The notes beneath the pieces are model-generated. The model saw nothing but the letters and a program-made list of their open reading frames with translations, searched no databases and was not told the DNA's origin. Source: Fiminaster sp050874705 (GTDB taxonomy: Bacteria; Bacillota_I; Bacilli_A; RFN20; CAG-826). Taken from it: 9,086 nt of DNA. Positions 5,767 through 9,086 of the stretch are shown in pieces. Positions within the stretch are counted from its first letter, which is position 1. Each line of letters opens with the position of its first letter. Made by a program: the position numbers and the translations under genes. The stretch lies in the NCBI GenBank assembly GCA_050874705.1, contig JBNMLE010000039.1, positions 1-9,086 on the forward strand, in the 5' to 3' direction.

Positions 5767-6429
5767 ATGAACAATTTTGATAATGTCCGTTCAAAAGAAA
5801 AACGAGCAGAAAGAAAAGCTCAGCGTAAATTATTTAAAAAACGCATGGATGAGCTTTTCGCTAATGAAAATCGTTATTCGTTAAAATTCGAAGAAGCTCA
5901 CGTTTTTAACGATGGAAAAGCATACATTAATGTTGACTTAACTAAAGTTGAGTCACCTTTTTCTATATATTCTTACGACAATAGAATTAATCCTGAAATA
6001 TATGATTATATTAACCAGGAAACTGAATTTCTAAAATCGGACATTCCGGTTGTGATTAATTTTGATGATGGAGGTAAGTATACAGAAGAACTAAAAGCAA
6101 AAATTTCAAAAGTGGTGACAAGACATTATTCATTAATTTATGAAAAGGCGCGCATCGATATGAAAAAATCAAAATTATTTGGATTCTTTTCATTTTTAAT
6201 AGGCGCTCTTGTGCTTGCTTTATATATCTTTTTAGGAGCGGCTTTCAATATTGAAAATTACGAATTCTTTGGCGAAATATTATCGATTGTTTCGTGGGTA
6301 TTTATTTGGGAAGCTGTTGATCGTTTCTTTTTAAGCGGAAACGAAGAAAGAATAGACTTATTTAAAGCTGGTCATCTTGCACTTGTTGAAATTACTTTTG
6401 GTAAACCTGTATCTAAGGATACAAAATGA
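5767..6429 (+). CDS. Membrane protein of unknown function, two C-terminal helices
   Basis: This 220-residue protein starts with a highly basic stretch (E-K-R-A-E-R-K-A-Q-R-K, ~11-21). A soluble region follows with S-L-K-F-E-E-A-H-V-F-N-D-G-K-A-Y-I-N-V-D (~38-57), S-P-F-S-I-Y-S-Y-D-N-R-I-N-P-E-I-Y-D (~63-80) and I-P-V-V-I-N-F-D-D-G-G-K-Y (~93-105). Two hydrophobic helices lie at ~137-160 and ~166-189, the second with S-W-V-F-I-W-E-A-V-D-R-F-F. Both termini should be cytoplasmic. I recall similar uncharacterised proteins in gut Bacillota but no assigned function. Its stop codon overlaps the start of the glycosyltransferase-acyltransferase gene (ATGA), implying translational coupling and a shared job at the membrane. 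The start is fixed by the leaderless promoter; the next ATG (residue 27) has no ribosome binding site. Confidence 0.8.
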   Translation: MNNFDNVRSKEKRAERKAQRKLFKKRMDELFANENRYSLKFEEAHVFNDGKAYINVDLTKVESPFSIYSYDNRINPEIYDYINQETEFLKSDIPVVINFDDGGKYTEELKAKISKVVTRHYSLIYEKARIDMKKSKLFGFFSFLIGALVLALYIFLGAAFNIENYEFFGEILSIVSWVFIWEAVDRFFLSGNEERIDLFKAGHLALVEITFGKPVSKDTK

Positions 6430-8366
6430 AAATATTAGTTGTTGCTGATGTATTAGGAAAAAAGAATAATGGCACCACAATGGCGGCCTATAACTTAATT
6501 GAATCTCTTCAAAAAAGAGGTCATGAAGTTAGAGTCTTATGTGGTGATAAAGATAAATATAATGTCGCAGGATATTTTATATCCCCTCAAATTGATTTTG
6601 GAATTTTTAATAATTATGTTGAAAAAAACGGTATTGCTCCGGCAAAAGCGGATAAAAACATTATTAACAAAGCTCTAGAAGGAGTGGATTTAGTCCATTG
6701 CATGCTTCCTTTTTCTGTCGCTAATAAGACTGCAAAAATAGCAAATGAAAGACATATTCCAATTACATGCGGTTTTCACATTCAAGCTGAAAATGTTACT
6801 TCTCACGCAAAAGCGATGAGATTAATAAATCTCAATCCAACTGTATATAAAACTTTCTATAGATTACTTTATAGATATGCGGACGCAATTCATTATCCAA
6901 CAAAATTTATTAAAGATGATTTTGAACATGTTGTCGGACCAACAAATGGTCATATTATTTCTAATGGTGTAAAAAGCATGTTTAAGAAAATTCCTACTGA
7001 AAAACCAGAGGAATTTAAAGATAAATTCTGTATTTTATATACAGGAAGATATTCAAGAGAAAAATATCAAAAACTGCTGATAAAAGCAGTCAAATATTCA
7101 AAATACAAAGATAAAATTCAATTAATTCTCGCTGGCGATGGTCCTATGAGAAGACAAATCGAACATTGGACTAAAAATTTTATTAATAAACCTGTTTTAG
7201 GAATTCATAGTCAAGATGAACTCATCAAAATAATTAATTATTGTGATTTATATGTTCACTGCGCCTATGCCGAGCTTGAATCAATTGCTTGTCTAGAAGC
7301 TATTTCTTGTGGACTAGTTCCAGTTATTAATAATACTAAAAGAAGCGCTCCAAGACATTTTGCTTTAGATGAAAAGAATTTATTTAATTGTAATGACTCA
7401 AAAGATCTTGCAAAGAAAATCGATTATTGGATTGAACATAAAGAAGAAAAAGAAAAGCGTTCCAATGAATATGTTGAATTCACAAAGCAATTTGAATACG
7501 AACATTGCATGGACCGCATGAACGAAATGATGTTTGAAGCGGTGAAGGTTAGAAAATATAAAACTGAGCACAATTTAAATAATCGCGTTATTGTCTATCA
7601 TGACGAAAGAAACGAAGATTTTGCTTGTACAAGCATAAAAGCAAAGAAGCTTAAAGATGATTTTGTATATATTCATAAATCTCCTCTTTGGAAATTATGT
7701 GCTGATTTTGTTTATAGAATTATTGCAAGACCAATATTATTTATACGTGCAAAACTACATCGCGGAGTAAAAATTGAAAACAAAAAAGTTTTAAAACAAC
7801 TTAAAAAGAGCGGTTATTTCTTATATGGTAACCACACAAATGTGTATGATGGTTTTGTTCCTCAAACTTGCATTGCTAATAAGAAAAAAGCATATGTTGT
7901 CTCATCTATTGATGCTGTGTCGATTCCTGGAATTACGAATCTAGTTATGATGCTTGGTTCAATACCTGTTCCATCAACATTAGAGAATTCAGAAAGATTT
8001 GTTGAAGCAATTGAAACACGTATTAAACAAAAATCAGTTGTAACAATTTATCCAGAAGCTCATATATGGCCATATGCAAAAGTTGCTCGTGATTTTTCTG
8101 ATGTATCATTTATTTATCCGGTTCGACTTAATGCGCCTATCGTCGCTTTTGCTGTCACATATAGATATACAAAGAAACATCCAAAATATTACGACAAACC
8201 TAAAATGACAGTTACTCTTAGTGAACCAATTTATCCAAACCCTAATTTTAACCAAAAAGAAAATATGATTTATCTAAGAGATCAAGTTCATGGTTTTATT
8301 AAAAACGAACTTGATAAAGCTCCAATCGTAGATTATATCAACTATATCGATTCTAAAACTTTATAA
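6426..8366 (+). CDS. GT4 glycosyltransferase fused to a PlsC-type acyltransferase
   Basis: This 646-residue protein has two enzymes in one chain. Residues ~1-375 are a GT-B fold, family GT4 glycosyltransferase: M-K-I-L-V-V-A-D-V with N-N-G-T-T at the acceptor side, S-N-G-V (~179-182), the donor-domain start L-Y-T-G-R-Y-S-R-E-K (~204-213), L-A-G-D-G-P (~235-240), and the retaining-enzyme E-x7-E motif (E283 and E291) with S-C-G-L-V-P-V. After a linker (~375-440), residues ~445-640 are a lysophospholipid-type acyltransferase (PlsC/LPLAT) with the catalytic H470-x4-D475 (N-H-T-N-V-Y-D-G-F) and a later Y542-P-E-A block, where most relatives have F-P-E-G. A weakly hydrophobic stretch (~425-442) may associate with membrane. 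Inference: it makes a glycolipid, gluco- or galactosyl-diacylglycerol-like, by adding a sugar and an acyl chain at the inner membrane face. Substrates cannot be read from sequence. AAGGA (6416-6420) and the ATGA overlap fix the start and couple it to the upstream membrane protein. Confidence 0.85.
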   Translation: MKILVVADVLGKKNNGTTMAAYNLIESLQKRGHEVRVLCGDKDKYNVAGYFISPQIDFGIFNNYVEKNGIAPAKADKNIINKALEGVDLVHCMLPFSVANKTAKIANERHIPITCGFHIQAENVTSHAKAMRLINLNPTVYKTFYRLLYRYADAIHYPTKFIKDDFEHVVGPTNGHIISNGVKSMFKKIPTEKPEEFKDKFCILYTGRYSREKYQKLLIKAVKYSKYKDKIQLILAGDGPMRRQIEHWTKNFINKPVLGIHSQDELIKIINYCDLYVHCAYAELESIACLEAISCGLVPVINNTKRSAPRHFALDEKNLFNCNDSKDLAKKIDYWIEHKEEKEKRSNEYVEFTKQFEYEHCMDRMNEMMFEAVKVRKYKTEHNLNNRVIVYHDERNEDFACTSIKAKKLKDDFVYIHKSPLWKLCADFVYRIIARPILFIRAKLHRGVKIENKKVLKQLKKSGYFLYGNHTNVYDGFVPQTCIANKKKAYVVSSIDAVSIPGITNLVMMLGSIPVPSTLENSERFVEAIETRIKQKSVVTIYPEAHIWPYAKVARDFSDVSFIYPVRLNAPIVAFAVTYRYTKKHPKYYDKPKMTVTLSEPIYPNPNFNQKENMIYLRDQVHGFIKNELDKAPIVDYINYIDSKTL

Positions 8367-8388
8367 GCATAATATTTTATAAAATATT
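8361..8388. promoter_or_regulatory. Palindromic operator candidate before rubrerythrin
   Basis: AATATTTTATAAAATATT (8371-8388) is a perfect 18-bp palindrome that overlaps the predicted -35 box at 8376-8381. Just upstream, TTATAAGCATAATAT (8361-8375) matches 11 of the 14 defined positions of the PerR consensus TTATAATNATTATAA. Rubrerythrin genes of Clostridia are known PerR targets, so a Fur/PerR-type repressor is a reasonable guess. The sequence is AT-only, so chance is not excluded. It is not a terminator: no T tract follows. Confidence 0.45.
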
Positions 8389-8404
8389 TAAGAAGTGCTA
8401 TTCT
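8376..8404 (+). promoter_or_regulatory. Probable rubrerythrin promoter with extended -10
   Basis: TTTATA (8376-8381, 4 of 6) is followed after 17 bp by TATTCT (8399-8404), with a TG at 8396-8397 that makes an extended -10 element. The start would fall near 8411, immediately before the Shine-Dalgarno GGAGG (8413-8417). Confidence 0.55.
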
Positions 8405-8425
8405 AATATTACGGAGGAAATAATA

Positions 8426-8965
8426 ATGGATTTAAAAGGAAGTAAAACAGAAAAGAATTTACAAATAGCTTTCGCAGGAGAAAGCCAAGCCCGCAACAAA
8501 TATACTTATTTTGCAAGCAAAGCTAAAAAAGAAGGCTATGAACAAATTGCTGCTATATTTTTAGAAACAGCAGAAAATGAAAAAGAACATGCTAAGATGT
8601 GGTTTAAATATCTCGAAGGCGGAGATATTAAAACAACTGCTGAAAACTTAAAAGAAGCCGCTATGGGTGAACATTTCGAATGGACTGATATGTACAAAGA
8701 AATGGCTAAAGTTGCTCGTGAAGAAGGATTTGAAAAAATTGCTCTTCAATTCGAAGGTGTTGCTAAAATTGAAAAAGAACACGAAGAAAGATACCTTAAA
8801 CTTCTTGAAAATGTTAAAGAAGGTAAAGTATTTATTAGCGATGATGTAGCAGTATGGAAATGCCGTAACTGTGGTCATATTCATATTGGAAAATTTGCTC
8901 CAGAAATTTGCCCAGTTTGTGCACATCCAAAAGCATATTTTGAACTTCGCGCAAAAAATTATTAA
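8426..8965 (+). CDS. rbr: Rubrerythrin
   Basis: This 179-residue protein is a full-length classical rubrerythrin, a non-haem iron protein that reduces hydrogen peroxide in anaerobes using electrons from rubredoxin or NADH systems in the cytoplasm. The N-terminal four-helix ferritin-like domain (~1-130) shows E19 (A-G-E-S-Q-A-R-N), the E52-x-x-H55 pair (E-N-E-K-E-H), the third helix with E92 (M-Y-K-E-M-A), and E116-x-x-H119 (A-K-I-E-K-E-H), which supply the di-iron ligands. The C-terminal rubredoxin-like domain has C146-R-N-C149-G and C162-P-V-C165 for one Fe(Cys)4 site. GGAGG (8413-8417) lies eight bases before the ATG. The gene has its own promoter and a palindrome that may bind a peroxide sensor. 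Confidence 0.97.
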   Translation: MDLKGSKTEKNLQIAFAGESQARNKYTYFASKAKKEGYEQIAAIFLETAENEKEHAKMWFKYLEGGDIKTTAENLKEAAMGEHFEWTDMYKEMAKVAREEGFEKIALQFEGVAKIEKEHEERYLKLLENVKEGKVFISDDVAVWKCRNCGHIHIGKFAPEICPVCAHPKAYFELRAKNY

Positions 8966-8995
8966 TTAAATATTAAATCGACGCATTTTTTTATC

Positions 8996-9024
8996 TTGCA
9001 TTTTTTCTTAAGTTCAGTGATAAT
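8996..9024 (+). promoter_or_regulatory. Probable tRNA-Asp promoter
   Basis: TTGCAT (8996-9001) and GATAAT (9019-9024, 5 of 6) are separated by 17 bp. The start would fall near 9031, about 13 bases before the mature tRNA end at 9044. The -35 box resembles the TTGCTT used at 5732. Confidence 0.55.
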
Positions 9025-9043
9025 AATATGCGTCGCATTTATT

Positions 9044-9086
9044 GGATCATTGGTGTAGCGGCTAACATGTCTCCCTGTCACGGAGA
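9044..9086 (+). tRNA. tRNA-Asp (anticodon GTC), cut by the window edge
   Basis: The first 43 bases of the tRNA are present. They are the acceptor arm GGATCAT (9044-9050), the TG at positions 8-9, a D stem GTGT/ACAT with loop AGCGGCTA, and the anticodon stem TCTCC/GGAGA around the loop CTGTCAC with anticodon GTC. The sequence ends exactly at the 3' side of the anticodon stem, so the variable, T and 3' acceptor parts lie outside the window. Confidence 0.93.

Noticed and set aside
8648..8926. Open frames on both strands inside rubrerythrin
   Set aside because: They are low-complexity, Phe- or Lys-rich shadows of a firmly identified gene.

Overview
The window is strongly AT-rich with short intergenic gaps, and every confident gene lies on the + strand. 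It reads with the standard bacterial code (UGA works as a stop, for example in the ATGA overlap at 6426-6429). AT richness, purine-rich Shine-Dalgarno sites, short promoters, rubrerythrin and a glycolipid-type glycosyltransferase together suggest an uncultured, anaerobic, probably gut-associated low-GC Bacillota (Bacilli, Erysipelotrichales or RF39-like). This taxonomy is an inference from style and gene content, not from a marker gene.

Layout: 1-274 is intergenic with a strong hairpin at 122-154. 275-1316 is a broken gene for a divergent macro-domain protein with an HTH-like C-terminal extension, split by two -1 frameshifts and closed by a terminator (1335-1359). 1420-4109 is a three-gene cassette: a cytosolic SIMPL (DUF541) protein, a small protein with one predicted membrane segment, and a 504-residue protein read as CpXC zinc ribbon, SseB-like domain and sigma-region-4-like helix-turn-helix. 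4139-5136 is an extended-SDR NAD-dependent epimerase/reductase split by one frameshift. 5165-5674 is a four-helix membrane protein followed by a textbook terminator. 5767-8366 is a coupled pair: a membrane protein of unknown function, then a 646-residue fusion of a GT4 glycosyltransferase and a PlsC-type acyltransferase, probably making a membrane glycolipid. 8426-8965 is a classical rubrerythrin behind an 18-bp palindrome. The right edge cuts a tRNA-Asp(GTC) after its anticodon stem.

Two things cut across the genes. First, three of the transcription units (275, 4139, 5767) have a perfect TATAAT exactly six bases before the ATG and no Shine-Dalgarno, so their mRNAs should be leaderless. The other genes have ordinary ribosome binding sites. 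Second, both broken genes are repaired by adding single bases (three lesions, all apparently one-base losses), so either real decay or assembly consensus error must be considered.

The most unusual protein content is the CpXC-SseB-HTH protein with its SIMPL and membrane partners, and the glycosyltransferase-acyltransferase fusion. No mobile element, CRISPR array or rRNA gene was seen.
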